The translations under genes were made by a program, and so were the position numbers. A stretch of DNA of 64,000 bases from Xanthobacter autotrophicus Py2 (lineage in GTDB: Bacteria > Pseudomonadota > Alphaproteobacteria > Rhizobiales > Xanthobacteraceae): NCBI GenBank assembly GCA_000017645.1, contig CP000781.1:2012001-2076000 (forward strand), read 5' to 3'. Of this stretch, positions 17,095-27,340 are shown piece by piece. The stretch's first letter is position 1. Every line of letters begins with the position of its first letter. The notes below the pieces were generated by a model that did not search any database, was not told where the DNA came from, and saw only the letters and a list, made by a program, of their open reading frames with translations.

Positions 17095-17366
17095 CGTTCG
17101 ATCACCCGCCGCGCAATGAGATCGCCGATCATGTCGCGCACGTCGTCGGCGATCACCTCGCGCTTTTCATCGAAGCGCAGCGCCAAGGCATCCACGATCT
17201 GGCCGCAGGTGCGCTGGCCGTCCACCAGCTCCAGCACCGCAGCGGCGGTCTCGTCGATGTCGAACGCCCGCTCCGGGGCGAGCAGCACGTGGCGCTCGCG
17301 GACCTGGTCATACTTCAGTTTCACCCCGCGCGGCAGGCGCGGCACGTCGGTCTCTTCCGCCCGCAT
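17091..17366 (-). CDS. pqqD: PQQ synthesis peptide chaperone PqqD
   Basis: This 91-residue protein binds the PqqA peptide and presents it to PqqE. Family features are visible: [21 protein letters not shown] at the N-terminus, the middle ILELVDG-like [17 protein letters not shown], and a C-terminal [15 protein letters not shown] helix. It is a stand-alone gene here rather than fused to pqqC or pqqE. It overlaps pqqE by 4 nt and follows pqqC by 3 nt. Confidence 0.95.
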   Translation of the reverse strand: MRAEETDVPRLPRGVKLKYDQVRERHVLLAPERAFDIDETAAAVLELVDGQRTCGQIVDALALRFDEKREVIADDVRDMIGDLIARRVIER

Positions 17367-17369
17367 GGC

Positions 17370-18170
17370 TCAGCCGGCCTCAACCAAGGCGATGCCCGGA
17401 CGCCACGCGCCGGGCGCCGGCCAGCCCGGCTCCACATAAGCGAAGTAAAGCGCATCGAGCTGCGCCCACAGAACTTCGGTCTTGAAGGTCAAGGCGCGGA
17501 TGACGGCGCGCTGCTCGGCCACTGTGCGCGCATTTTTCTTCACATAATCGAGGGCGAAGTCCGCATCCTTCGGCGCCTGATCGAGCCGGCGGCGGAAATA
17601 GGTGACGACGCGCTCGTTGATGAAGTCGTAATTGGCCAGCATGCCCGAGATGCGCTCGGCATGGATGCCCGGGGCGAACAGCTCGGTCAGGGAGGAGGCC
17701 ACCGCCTCCAGCAGCGAATGGTCGGCGACGAAGCGCACATAGGCTTCCACCGCGAATTTGGTGGCGGGCAGCGCGCCCTCCTTGGACACCACATAGTCGC
17801 GGTCGAGGCCGAGGCCGTCGGTGAGCACCAGCCAACGCTCGATGCCACCGGTGTCGCCCTCGAACCCGTCATGGTCAGTGATGCGGTGGAGCCATTCGCG
17901 GCGCAGCTCCCGGTCGTCGCAGCGGCTCATGAGCGCCGCGTCCTTGCGGGGAATGGCCGACTGGTAGCAATAGCGGTTGAGGGCCCAGGCGCGCACCTGG
18001 TCGCGGCTGAGCTTGCCGGAATGCAGCAGCTTATGGAACGGGTGGAGGTTGTGATAGCGCGTGGCTCCCACCTCCCGCAGCGCCGCTTCCAGCCCTTCGG
18101 GCGACAGCGGCTCGGACGGCGCGGGCAGGGGCGGGAAGACCAGCGGCTCGGCAAGGGCGAGGAAGGTCAT
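17370..18170 (-). CDS. pqqC: Pyrroloquinoline-quinone synthase PqqC
   Basis: This 266-residue cofactor-free oxidase carries out the final ring closure and oxidation to PQQ. It contains the conserved YHNLHPFHKLLHSGKLSRDQVRAWALNRYCYQSAIPRKDA block near residue 40, DHDGFEGDTGGIERWL in the middle, and ADHSLLEAVASSLTELFAPGIH with active-site histidines. Length is slightly above the usual 250 because of a proline-rich N-terminus (VFPPLPAPSEPLSPEG). The ATG at 18170 overlaps the pqqB stop codon. Confidence 0.97.
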   Translation of the reverse strand: MTFLALAEPLVFPPLPAPSEPLSPEGLEAALREVGATRYHNLHPFHKLLHSGKLSRDQVRAWALNRYCYQSAIPRKDAALMSRCDDRELRREWLHRITDHDGFEGDTGGIERWLVLTDGLGLDRDYVVSKEGALPATKFAVEAYVRFVADHSLLEAVASSLTELFAPGIHAERISGMLANYDFINERVVTYFRRRLDQAPKDADFALDYVKKNARTVAEQRAVIRALTFKTEVLWAQLDALYFAYVEPGWPAPGAWRPGIALVEAG

Positions 18171-19066
18171 AACGAGAACTCCATTCCGTCGCGGGCCACC
18201 GTCCAGCCGGCCTGCTCCACGGCGTGGCGCTCCTGCGAGCCATCCACCAGCGCCGGGTTGGTGTTGTTGATGTGGATGAAGACACGCCTCGCCACCGGCA
18301 CGTCCTTGAGCAGCGCCACGGTGCCGCCGTCGCCCGACATGGAGAGGTGCCCCATGCGCGCGCCGGTCTTGGTGCCGACGCCGGCCTCGATCATCTCGTC
18401 GTCGCGATAGAGCGTGCCGTCGAAGAACAGCAGATCGGCCCCGACGATGCGCTCGCGCACCGCCGGCGTCACCGCCGCGCAGCCGGGAATATAGACGAGG
18501 CGCTTGTCGGCGCAGGTGATGGTGACACCCACGGTGGAGCCGGTCTCCTCGCCGATGACGAGGCTGGCGTCCTCCCGCCACAGCGGCACCTTTCCGGGCA
18601 CGGTGAAGAATTCCATGGTCAGCCCCGGCACCGGAGAAAAGGGACGACCGAACTCGGCGGCGGTGCGGCTGACGAAGGCTGGCGCCACCACGTCGAACAC
18701 CTGGTTCTCCTTCAGCAGCCCCAGCGTCTCGGCCGTGCCGAAGAGGGCGAAAGGCTGGGATTCCCGGAGCGAGAGCAGGCCGGCGATGTGGTCCACGTCC
18801 CCGTTGGTGAGGACGACCGCGCGAATGGGGCTGTCGCGCTCGCCCATGCGCGGCTTGAGCGCGGGCGTAGCTGAAATCTGCGCCCGAAGGTCGGGCGAGG
18901 CGTTGAGCAGGACCCAATCGCTGCCGTCAGCGGAGACGGCGATGCTGGACTGGGTGCGCGGCGTGACGCGGGGGTCTCCCGACCAGGCCATGCGGCACAC
19001 CGGACAGCGGCAATTCCATTGGGGAACGCCGCCGCCGGCCGCCGAACCGAGAACGATCACCTGCAT
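18167..19066 (-). CDS. pqqB: PQQ synthesis metal-dependent hydroxylase PqqB
   Basis: This 299-residue protein has the metallo-beta-lactamase fold and hydroxylates the cross-linked peptide during PQQ synthesis. The start MQVIVLGSAAGGGVPQWNCRCPVC includes the family's zinc-binding cysteine cluster. The metal site is visible in LTNGDVDHIAGLLSLRE, and AQISATPALKP is a typical segment. It is the second gene of pqqABCDE, 52 bp after pqqA, and overlaps pqqC by 4 nt. Confidence 0.97.
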   Translation of the reverse strand: MQVIVLGSAAGGGVPQWNCRCPVCRMAWSGDPRVTPRTQSSIAVSADGSDWVLLNASPDLRAQISATPALKPRMGERDSPIRAVVLTNGDVDHIAGLLSLRESQPFALFGTAETLGLLKENQVFDVVAPAFVSRTAAEFGRPFSPVPGLTMEFFTVPGKVPLWREDASLVIGEETGSTVGVTITCADKRLVYIPGCAAVTPAVRERIVGADLLFFDGTLYRDDEMIEAGVGTKTGARMGHLSMSGDGGTVALLKDVPVARRVFIHINNTNPALVDGSQERHAVEQAGWTVARDGMEFSL

Positions 19067-19118
19067 GATGCGTCGAACGCTCCTGCCTTATCGCTCCCGG
19101 CCACCGACCTCATTCGGA

Positions 19119-19196
19119 TCAGAAATCGGCCGGCAGATAAGCGGTGACTTCCATGCCCACGCAGACTTCGCAGACCTGAGGCTTGTTCCAACGCAT
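19119..19196 (-). CDS. pqqA: PQQ precursor peptide PqqA
   Basis: This 25-codon gene encodes the ribosomal peptide whose Glu and Tyr side chains become PQQ. It begins MRWNKP, as PqqA does, and carries the obligatory Glu16-x3-Tyr20 pair in EVTAY. It ends in PADF. A strong GGAGGA lies 7 nt before the ATG. Two cysteines (Cys9, Cys12) precede the crosslink site, which is not universal in PqqA. It leads pqqABCDE; the 52-bp gap to pqqB probably lets pqqA be expressed above the rest. Confidence 0.95.
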   Translation of the reverse strand: MRWNKPQVCEVCVGMEVTAYLPADF

Positions 19197-19222
19197 GTTG
19201 CTTCCTCCGATTATGTGCTCCA

Positions 19223-19240
19223 GATCTTTCTAAGAAGATC
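19223..19240. promoter_or_regulatory. Candidate operator: GATCTT-N6-AAGATC palindrome upstream of pqqA
   Basis: Perfect 6-bp arms (19223-19228 and 19235-19240) sit 26 to 44 bp before the pqqA start codon, inside the 144-bp promoter gap. That position suits a repressor or activator of PQQ synthesis. The neighbouring OmpR-type regulator is one candidate binder, without direct evidence. Confidence 0.35.
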
Positions 19241-19340
19241 ATAAGAACACGCTGCAATGATGAAGTTCATCGCATTGAGATCAAATATTGGCGTTCAATT
19301 TGGTTCCCGCAAGCAAAATGTGATGCTGCGCCGCAACAGA

Positions 19341-20039
19341 TCATTGGGCGGCGGCGGGCGCCGAGAGGTCCAGCATGAAGCCACGGCCGCGCACCGTGGA
19401 CACCTGCGGCCCGCCGGCGCGGCTCACCGGCGCCAGCTTGGTGCGCAGGTAGCCCACATAGACATCCACCACGTTCAGCGAGGCACCGCCCTGGTTGGCC
19501 CAGAGCCGGTCAAAGATTTCGCCGCGCGGCACCGGCCGGTTGGGGGTCGCCATCAGCAGCGCCAGAAGCTCCGCCTCCCGTTCCGTCAGGCGGGCGTGGA
19601 TCTCGCCGAACAGCACGGTGCGGGTGGACTGGTCCAGCACCAGGCGCCCTGCGACAATCCGGCCCGCATGGTTGTCGCCGAGGCGGTGCAGCAAATGGGC
19701 GCGCAACCGCGCCACCAGCTCGGCGAACTCGAACGGCTTCACGATGTAGTCGTCGGCCCCGGCGCCAAGGCCCTCGGCCCGGTCGCGCACCTCGTCCTTG
19801 GCGGACAGGAACAGGATGGGGCCCGAGTGCCCGGCCTCGCGCAGCGCGCGGCACACCTCGATCCCCGAGCCATCGGGCAGCATGATGTCGAGCACCACCG
19901 CGCAGGGATTGTACTGGCGCGCTGCCTCCAGCGCCTCGTCCGCGCGGCCCACCACGGTCACGTCAAAGCCTTCGGCCGAGAGCCCGCGGCTCAGCATCGC
20001 GCCGATGTCGCTGTCATCCTCGACCACCAGAATGTTCAT
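19341..20039 (-). CDS. OmpR-family two-component response regulator
   Basis: This 232-residue protein has a receiver domain (residues 1-115) with the acidic pair EDD at 7-9, phospho-acceptor Asp51 in VVLDIMLPDGSG and the conserved lysine in VKPFEFAEL. A C-terminal winged-helix domain follows (LTEREAELLALLM, NVVDVYVGYLRTKL, TVRGRGFML). The ATG at 20039 has GAGGAGG upstream. It follows the histidine kinase gene by 26 bp and lies just beyond the pqq promoter, so it may control C1 or PQQ genes. Confidence 0.93.
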   Translation of the reverse strand: MNILVVEDDSDIGAMLSRGLSAEGFDVTVVGRADEALEAARQYNPCAVVLDIMLPDGSGIEVCRALREAGHSGPILFLSAKDEVRDRAEGLGAGADDYIVKPFEFAELVARLRAHLLHRLGDNHAGRIVAGRLVLDQSTRTVLFGEIHARLTEREAELLALLMATPNRPVPRGEIFDRLWANQGGASLNVVDVYVGYLRTKLAPVSRAGGPQVSTVRGRGFMLDLSAPAAAQ

Positions 20040-20065
20040 GTATCCTCCTCGCCGGGCGGGTCCGC

Positions 20066-21679
20066 TCAGGCGCCCTGCGTCGCAACCACCTCTGGATGGG
20101 CCTGCGGACGGGGCAACGCGATGACCACGCGGGTACCGCCCCCTTCTCCCTCTTCCAGTGTGATCCGTCCACCGTGCCGCGTCACCACCCATTCCGCCAG
20201 CGCGAGACCCAGGCCGAATCCCGCCCCGTCGCCGAACCGCTCGCCGCGCTCGAAGCGCTTGAAGAGCGCGGCACGCGCCTCCGGCGGGATGCCGCGGCCG
20301 TCGTCGCTCACCGTGATCTCATCCACAACCGCTCCGCCGGCACCGGCCACGGTGGCGACCGCGAGGGCGATGCGCGTCACCTTGCCGCCATGGCGCAGGG
20401 CATTGTCGATGAGGCCCTCCACCACCTGCCGCAGCCACTCGCGATCGGCATGGACGAGAGGGCCGGGCGGGTCGGCCTCCAGCGTAAGGCTCACCCCCTG
20501 CCGGCGCGCCACGGTCTCGAAGCCGGCAACGGCATCAGCCAGGAGCGGCAGCAGCGGCACGTCCTGGAACACCAGCTCGATCTCCCCGCTTTCCGAGCGG
20601 GCGACGCGCAGCAGATCCTCGATCCGCCGGTGCAGGCGCCCGGCCCGCTTGCGAATCGTGGCGAGCACCGTGCGGCTCAATTCCTCGGGAATAGCGGGGG
20701 CGCGCTGCGTCACGTCGCATTCGCCGATGATGACGGTGAGCGGCGTGCGCAATTCATGGCTCACATCGGTGAAGAAACGCCGGCGGGAGGCGTCGATAGC
20801 GGCCAGCCGGGCATTGGCAGCCGTGAGGTCGGCGGTGCGCTCTGAAATGGTCTTCTCCAGCACGGCGCGGTCCTCGACCACCTGCCGCTCGCGGCGGCCG
20901 AGGCGCGCGGCCATGCGATTGAAGCGCGCCGTCAGCACGCCCAACTCGTCGCGCGGGCCGATGCTGAGGCGGGTGTCGAGGTCGCCGCGGCCGATGGCGG
21001 CGGCGGCGCGATCCATCTCCCGGAGCCGTGTCAGCAGCGGCCGCGCCAGCGCGCGATAGAGGATCACTGCCGCGACCAGCACGAGAGCTGCGAGCGCCAC
21101 AGCGCCCACCCGCAGGCGGAAGGAGAGGTCCAGCGCCTCCTCCCGCGCGCTCGTCACGGCGCGGCGCTCGCTGTCCACCAGCAGCGAGAGGGTGGGACCG
21201 GCGGAGGCGGCAAAACCGTTGAGCGCGCCGCGCACGCGATCACCGCGGCTGCGGGCGTCGGCATCGGCCACGGCGCCGGAAATCTGGCGGTCAAGCACGG
21301 TGAAATCGGCCCGCAGGTGAGCCAGCATGCGCTCACGCGGGCGCGCCCCGGTCTCAAGGGCGGGAGCGGTTTCCGCCGCCCGCAGGGTCGCCGCCTCCAG
21401 CACCGCTGCGACGCGGGCGCCGGCTTCCTCCATGCGTCCCAAGTCCGCACGTCCCATCTCCGCGCCGGGGCTTTCGGCGACGGCCACGGCGGCAAGGCCG
21501 AAATCGGACAGGCGGGCGGAGATTTCGGTGAGCAGGTCCAGCCGCTGCTGGGCCGAGACCGTCGCCTCCAGGGCGCGATCCGCCGCCCCGGCCGCAAGGA
21601 GCACCCCTGCGGCGGCCAGGATGGCAAAGGCTGCCGCCGCCCCGCTCAAGGCGGCGAGCTTGAAGCGGATGGATCGCAT
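20066..21679 (-). CDS. Membrane sensor histidine kinase
   Basis: This 537-residue kinase has an N-terminal membrane helix (LAALSGAAAAFAILAAAGVLL), a periplasmic sensing region of about 170 residues rich in alpha-helix, and a second helix (VGAVALAALVLVAAVILY). A HAMP linker follows, then HisKA with the phosphorylated histidine in FTDVSHELRTPL, then an ATPase domain (LIDNALRHGG, DDGRGIPPEA, GAGFGLGLALAEW). It pairs with the adjacent response regulator. The input signal is unknown; proximity to pqq and fhc suggests methylotrophy control, but the pair could regulate something else. Confidence 0.92.
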   Translation of the reverse strand: MRSIRFKLAALSGAAAAFAILAAAGVLLAAGAADRALEATVSAQQRLDLLTEISARLSDFGLAAVAVAESPGAEMGRADLGRMEEAGARVAAVLEAATLRAAETAPALETGARPRERMLAHLRADFTVLDRQISGAVADADARSRGDRVRGALNGFAASAGPTLSLLVDSERRAVTSAREEALDLSFRLRVGAVALAALVLVAAVILYRALARPLLTRLREMDRAAAAIGRGDLDTRLSIGPRDELGVLTARFNRMAARLGRRERQVVEDRAVLEKTISERTADLTAANARLAAIDASRRRFFTDVSHELRTPLTVIIGECDVTQRAPAIPEELSRTVLATIRKRAGRLHRRIEDLLRVARSESGEIELVFQDVPLLPLLADAVAGFETVARRQGVSLTLEADPPGPLVHADREWLRQVVEGLIDNALRHGGKVTRIALAVATVAGAGGAVVDEITVSDDGRGIPPEARAALFKRFERGERFGDGAGFGLGLALAEWVVTRHGGRITLEEGEGGGTRVVIALPRPQAHPEVVATQGA

Positions 21680-21731
21680 GGCCCGCGCCGGTCTTCCTCC
21701 CGGGACACCCGGTGGTTCTGGTTTTCCGCCC

Positions 21732-21780
21732 TTATACCATCGGCCTCGATCTTCGACCGATGCCAGATGGGTCCGCTCAA
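21732..21780. repeat. Dispersed hairpin repeat, copy 1 (CATCGG-N13-CCGATG)
   Basis: CTTATACCATCGG is followed by 13 bases ending TTCGA and then CCGATG, which pairs with CATCGG (21738-21762). The tail GCCAGATGGGTC extends the element. The same head-stem-tail layout recurs at 55634-55685, and the tail recurs at 43052-43075. It lies upstream of the histidine kinase gene, between it and secB. Confidence 0.6.
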
Positions 21781-21891
21781 ACGCTGCGCGGGCTCGGTAT
21801 GAGATACACGAAAACAGCGGGCACCAAAGAAAACGCCGCCGAACGCACAAGGCATCCGGCGGCGTCCTGTCGGTCAGGGTCGCGTCAGCGC

Positions 21892-22362
21892 TCAGGCCTG
21901 GATGCGCTGGCCTTCCTGCTGCATGCGCTGCTGGAACAGCGCGGCGAAATCCACAGGATCGATCATCAGGGGCGGGAAGCCGCCGTTACGCACCGCATCG
22001 GCGATGATCTGCCGGGCGAAGGGGAAGAGCAGGCGCGGGCACTCGATCAGCGCCACCGGCTGCAGGCTCTCTTCCGGCACGTTCAGGATCCGGAACACGC
22101 CGGCATAGACCAGCTCGAAGGCGAACAGGGTGTTGCCCTCGATGCTGGCGCCGCCGTCGATCTTCAGCTCCACCTCGAACTCGCCATTGCCGCCGGGGCG
22201 GGCGTTGACGTGGATCTGGATGTTCACGTCGGGCTGGCTGGGCGGAGCGGCGAGGGAGCGCGGCGCGTTGGGATTCTCGAAGGAGAAATCCTTGATGTAC
22301 TGCGCGAGCACGTTCAGCGACGGCGCCGCATTCTGGGTGGGGCCGCCATTCTGCGTGGCCAT
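21892..22362 (-). CDS. secB: Protein-export chaperone SecB
   Basis: This 156-residue tetrameric cytosolic chaperone keeps preproteins unfolded and hands them to SecA. Family segments include [22 protein letters not shown], the long antiparallel strands VELKIDGGA and [13 protein letters not shown], and [33 protein letters not shown] near the end. Three in-frame ATGs occur (22374, 22368, 22362); the last has GGAG 7 nt upstream and was chosen. The gene stands alone here. Confidence 0.95.
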   Translation of the reverse strand: MATQNGGPTQNAAPSLNVLAQYIKDFSFENPNAPRSLAAPPSQPDVNIQIHVNARPGGNGEFEVELKIDGGASIEGNTLFAFELVYAGVFRILNVPEESLQPVALIECPRLLFPFARQIIADAVRNGGFPPLMIDPVDFAALFQQRMQQEGQRIQA

Positions 22363-22514
22363 GCGCATCTCCATCTCAAGGGTTGATTGCGGGCACCCGT
22401 CCGGATGCCCTAAAAGCGCGGCGCTGCTACCATGCTTTGCGCTTCAGGCGCAAGGATGGGCCGGGCGACGGGCACGGCGTGCAACCCCGCCGCGACAGGC
22501 CAGGAGACCGAAAA

Positions 22515-22712
22515 ATGTCCGATGAAACCCCGGCGCCGCCGCGCAAGCCCTTGAGCGAGGCCGCGAAACGCGCACTCGCCGAGGCCGAGGCCCGCCGCGC
22601 CGCGATCGACGCTGCCACCAAGGCGCGGCCGAAGGAGATCAACGGCCGCGACGGGCCGGAGCCGGTGCGCTACGGCGACTGGGAGGTGGGGGGCATCGCC
22701 TCCGATTTCTGA
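22515..22712 (+). CDS. SdhAF4-like (DUF1674) small protein
   Basis: This 65-residue protein has a basic, alanine-rich N-terminal half and the invariant C-terminal signature GPEPVRYGDWEVGGIASDF of the DUF1674/SDHAF4 family. Mitochondrial SDHAF4 binds the flavinylated SdhA subunit and protects it before succinate dehydrogenase assembly; bacterial members are assumed to do the same. No sdh genes are nearby. It is divergent from secB and convergent with uppP. Confidence 0.85.
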   Translation: MSDETPAPPRKPLSEAAKRALAEAEARRAAIDAATKARPKEINGRDGPEPVRYGDWEVGGIASDF

Positions 22713-22749
22713 GCGGCGATACCTCTTCCGTTAGGTGAGAGAGCGCCCC

Positions 22750-23568
22750 TCAGCCCACCACCGCGAGGCCGATGAGTCCGGCGACGCCGACGATGATGCG
22801 CCACCAGCCGAACGGCGCATAACCGTGCTTGGCGACGAAATCGAGCAGGGTCCGCACCACCAGCACCGCCGCGCAGAAGGCGGCGATGAAGCCGATGACG
22901 ATGAGCAGGCCATCGTCGAAGGACAGATTGTTGCGGTTCTTGAACAGGTCGTAGGCGAACGCCCCGGCCATGGTGGGCAGGGCCAGGAAGAACGAGAATT
23001 CCGCCGCCGCCCGCTTGTCCACGCCCATCAGCATGGCGCCGACGATGGTCGAGCCCGAGCGCGACATGCCGGGGATCATGGCCAGGCACTGGAAGAAGCC
23101 GATCTTCAGCGCCAGCAGCAGCGGCAGGCCCATGGCGTTGTTGTAGCGCGGCTCCGGCACCACCTTGTCGATGAACAAAAGCACGATTCCGCCCAGGATC
23201 AGCGTCACGCAGATCAGGGCCGGCGTCTCGAACAGCACGCTCTTGATGAAGCCGTGAGCCAGCGCCCCGATGACCGCCGCCGGCAGGAAGGCGACGAGGA
23301 TGCCAATCACGAAGCGCCGCGCGCCCGGATTGCTGGGCAGCTGCTGCGCCACCCGAAGGAAGCGCTGGAAATAGACGGTGAGAATGGCAAGCACCGCGCC
23401 GAGCTGGATCAGCACCTCGAAAGTGTGGCCGGCGCTTTCAAACCTCAGGAAATGCCCCAGGAGCAGGATGTGGGCGGTGGAGGAGACGGGAATGAACTCC
23501 GTCAGCCCCTCCACAAGGCCGAGAACGAGGGCTTCGAGCATGGCGCCGAGGGTCATGAGTGAGGTCAT
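22750..23568 (-). CDS. uppP: Undecaprenyl-diphosphatase (BacA/UppP)
   Basis: This 272-residue inner-membrane phosphatase recycles undecaprenyl diphosphate for peptidoglycan and surface polysaccharide synthesis and gives bacitracin resistance. Both catalytic signatures are present: [14 protein letters not shown] near residue 20 and [15 protein letters not shown] in the middle. Several hydrophobic helices surround them. The ATG at 23568 (MTSLMTLG) gives the usual length; a second ATG at 23556 is possible, and neither has a strong ribosome site. It is divergent from fzlA. Confidence 0.95.
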   Translation of the reverse strand: MTSLMTLGAMLEALVLGLVEGLTEFIPVSSTAHILLLGHFLRFESAGHTFEVLIQLGAVLAILTVYFQRFLRVAQQLPSNPGARRFVIGILVAFLPAAVIGALAHGFIKSVLFETPALICVTLILGGIVLLFIDKVVPEPRYNNAMGLPLLLALKIGFFQCLAMIPGMSRSGSTIVGAMLMGVDKRAAAEFSFFLALPTMAGAFAYDLFKNRNNLSFDDGLLIVIGFIAAFCAAVLVVRTLLDFVAKHGYAPFGWWRIIVGVAGLIGLAVVG

Positions 23569-23931
23569 CCGGAAGGCGGTGAGAATGGCGCATCCTGTTC
23601 CGTCCCCTTCGCAGGTGCAATCGTGCGTCCACGACCGGAGCCGCTGGGGACCCTGCCGCCGCGTCATTTCCTCACGGCATGTGGCTCGCTCGCCACAGGC
23701 CAGATTGCCGCTGCGTTAATCTCTATCCTTTGAATTACCGATAAAATCCGCTTCCGGCGTGCCGAGCACGTTCGTATTTTGTTAACCATGTTTGGCCGGC
23801 CGCCCGGCTGCATCATGCCCATCGCAAAATGCTGCACTGCGGTGGAACCAATCGGAAAGAATCGCGCTCTAAAACTAGTGGAAGCCGGTGACTGGCCTTC
23901 TCCCCACCTGACCCCCGGCGAAAATTGCATC
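23569..23931. promoter_or_regulatory. Divergent uppP/fzlA promoter region with a CtrA-type half-site
   Basis: This 363-bp gap is AT-rich around 23715-23790. It contains TTAACCAT at 23783-23790, which matches the CtrA half-site known from Caulobacter cell-cycle promoters, about 140 bp before fzlA. No gene is evident in the gap. Confidence 0.4.
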
Positions 23932-24621
23932 ATGTATCTGCATCACCATCCGTTTTGCCCACACTCCCGGTTTGTCCGCCTCCTGCTTGCCGAATACGGG
24001 CTCGAACCGGAGCTCGTCGAAGAGCGGGTATGGGAACGCCGGCCCGGCTTCCTTGCCCTCAACCCGTCCGGCGAAACGCCAGTGATCGTTGAGGAAATGG
24101 CGGCTTCGGTGCCCGGCGCCAGCATCATCGCCGAATGGCTCGATGAGACGCGGGGCCTTGCCCTTGGCGACCATCGCCTGCTGCCGGATTCCCCGGCGGC
24201 GCGGGTCGAGGTGCGCCGGCTGACCCAATGGTTCAATGAGAAGATGTATGTGGAGGCCACCGAGCCCCTGGTGCGCGAGCGCATCCACAAGCGCTACATG
24301 ACGCGCGAGCAGGGCGGCGGCTCGCCGGATGCCACGTCCCTGCGTATGGGCCGCAGCAATCTGCGCTATCATCTCAAATATATCGGCTGGCTGGCCAAGG
24401 CGCGCAAATGGCTCGCCGGGGAGAAGCTGAGCCAGGCCGACCTTGCCGCCGCAGCCCATCTCTCGGTGGCCGACTATCTGGGCGACGTGCCGTGGGACGA
24501 GGACGATCACGCGAGGGACTGGTACGCGCGGATCAAGTCGCGCCCGACCTTCCGCGCCCTGCTGAACGAGAGCATTCCGGGCATGCCGCCGTCCAAGACC
24601 TACGCGGACCTCGACTTCTGA
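23932..24621 (+). CDS. fzlA: FzlA-like glutathione S-transferase-fold division protein
   Basis: This 229-residue protein has the GST fold: an N-terminal thioredoxin-like domain ([37 protein letters not shown]) and a helical C-terminal domain. Its closing tail [11 protein letters not shown] matches the short C-terminal extension of FzlA. In Caulobacter FzlA binds FtsZ, curves its filaments and activates septal wall synthesis without GST catalysis. The ATG at 23932 places the protein at the conserved start. queG begins at its stop codon. A plain GST is the alternative. Confidence 0.78.
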   Translation: MYLHHHPFCPHSRFVRLLLAEYGLEPELVEERVWERRPGFLALNPSGETPVIVEEMAASVPGASIIAEWLDETRGLALGDHRLLPDSPAARVEVRRLTQWFNEKMYVEATEPLVRERIHKRYMTREQGGGSPDATSLRMGRSNLRYHLKYIGWLAKARKWLAGEKLSQADLAAAAHLSVADYLGDVPWDEDDHARDWYARIKSRPTFRALLNESIPGMPPSKTYADLDF

Positions 24622-25775
24622 CCGAGACGGCCGGCACGCCCCTCGAGGAGATCATCGCCGGCCTCGCCCGCACGGAAGGCTTCGATACCGTCGGCATCAC
24701 CCGTGCCGATGCCATCCCTCAGGCCGGCGCCCGGCTGAAGGATTGGGTGGCCGGCGGCGCCCATGGCGACATGGGCTGGATGGCCGAGACGCTGGAGCGC
24801 CGCGCGGATCCGGCCGTACTGTGGCCAGCCATCCGCTCCGTGATCATGCTGGGGCTCAATTACGGCCCGGCGGACGACCCCCGCGCGGTGCTGGCCCAAC
24901 GCTCGGCCGGCGCCATCTCCGTCTATGCGCGGGCGGAGGATTACCACGACATCATCAAGCCCAAGCTGAAGCGCGTCGCCCGAGCCCTGCTGGCCGAGGC
25001 GCAGCGACGCGGGCTGGACGGCGACGTGAAAGTGTTCGTGGATACTGCCCCGCTCATGGAGAAGCCGCTGGCGGCGGCGGCTGGGCTGGGCTGGCAGGGC
25101 CGGCACACCAACCTGGTCTCGCGGGATTTCGGCTCCTGGCTGTTCCTGGGCGCCATCGCCACCACGGTGGAGCTGAAGCCCTCCGCCCCGGAACAGGATC
25201 ATTGCGGCTCCTGCCGCGCCTGTCTCGACGCCTGCCCAACGGCGGCCTTTCCCGCCCCTTACGTCATCGATGCGCGGCGCTGCGTGTCCTACCTCACCAT
25301 CGAGCACAAGGGGCCGATCCCGCGCGAGCTGCGTCCACTTATGGGCAACCGCATCTATGGCTGCGACGATTGCCTCGCCGCCTGCCCGTGGAACAAGTTC
25401 GCCGAGCTCGGGCGGGAAGTGAAGCTCGCGGCGCGGGCGGAGAATGACGCCCCGCCCCTGGCCGAACTGGTTGCGCTGGACGATGCCGCCTTCCGCGCCC
25501 GCTTCCCCAAAAGCCCCATCAAGCGGGTGGGGCGCGACCGTTTTGTGCGCAACGTGCTGGTGGCCATGGGAAATTCTGGGGATGCGGCACTATTGCCCCA
25601 GGTGGAGGCGCGGCTTGGCGATGCCTCGGCGCTGGTGCGCGGGGCGGCGGTGTGGGCACTGGGGCAGCTAGCTGATCCAGATACCGTCTTCCGCCGCGCC
25701 CGTGAGGCCCTGCCGCAGGAAGACGACGCAGTGGTGCGAGCGGAATGGGCCGCCGCATCGGTGGAACAGCCCTAA
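24618..25775 (+). CDS. queG: Epoxyqueuosine reductase QueG
   Basis: This cobalamin- and iron-sulfur-dependent enzyme makes the last step of queuosine synthesis in tRNA. Two [4Fe-4S] motifs are visible, [16 protein letters not shown] and [13 protein letters not shown], after [13 protein letters not shown] and [26 protein letters not shown]-like C-terminal part follows ([20 protein letters not shown]). Conserved sequence begins at [15 protein letters not shown], yet no ATG, GTG or TTG lies close by. I placed the start at CTG 24618, which overlaps the fzlA TGA as CTGA. The nearest canonical upstream starts are GTG 24492 and ATG 24408, deep inside fzlA. Confidence 0.88.
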   Translation: MTETAGTPLEEIIAGLARTEGFDTVGITRADAIPQAGARLKDWVAGGAHGDMGWMAETLERRADPAVLWPAIRSVIMLGLNYGPADDPRAVLAQRSAGAISVYARAEDYHDIIKPKLKRVARALLAEAQRRGLDGDVKVFVDTAPLMEKPLAAAAGLGWQGRHTNLVSRDFGSWLFLGAIATTVELKPSAPEQDHCGSCRACLDACPTAAFPAPYVIDARRCVSYLTIEHKGPIPRELRPLMGNRIYGCDDCLAACPWNKFAELGREVKLAARAENDAPPLAELVALDDAAFRARFPKSPIKRVGRDRFVRNVLVAMGNSGDAALLPQVEARLGDASALVRGAAVWALGQLADPDTVFRRAREALPQEDDAVVRAEWAAASVEQP

Positions 25776-25789
25776 GTTCCGCAGCTGGT

Positions 25790-25820
25790 CGCGCCGGCGC
25801 TGTTTCCAACCGGCGCGTTT
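25790..25820 (+). terminator. Possible terminator after queG
   Basis: An 8-bp perfect stem (CGCGCCGG at 25790-25797 with CCGGCGCG at 25810-25817) has a 12-nt loop and is followed by TTT. It starts 15 bp after the queG stop. The T run is short, so strength is uncertain. Confidence 0.45.
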
Positions 25821-25925
25821 GCCGGTAGGATTGCCACCTCACGAACCATGAAGGGGGCGACAAGAGCTGGCGTCACGATCGCGTCGCGCCCACGCGCGAT
25901 GATCGACGGCGACAGAACAGGCAAC

Positions 25926-27338
<1,413 letters not shown>

Positions 27339-27340
27339 GC

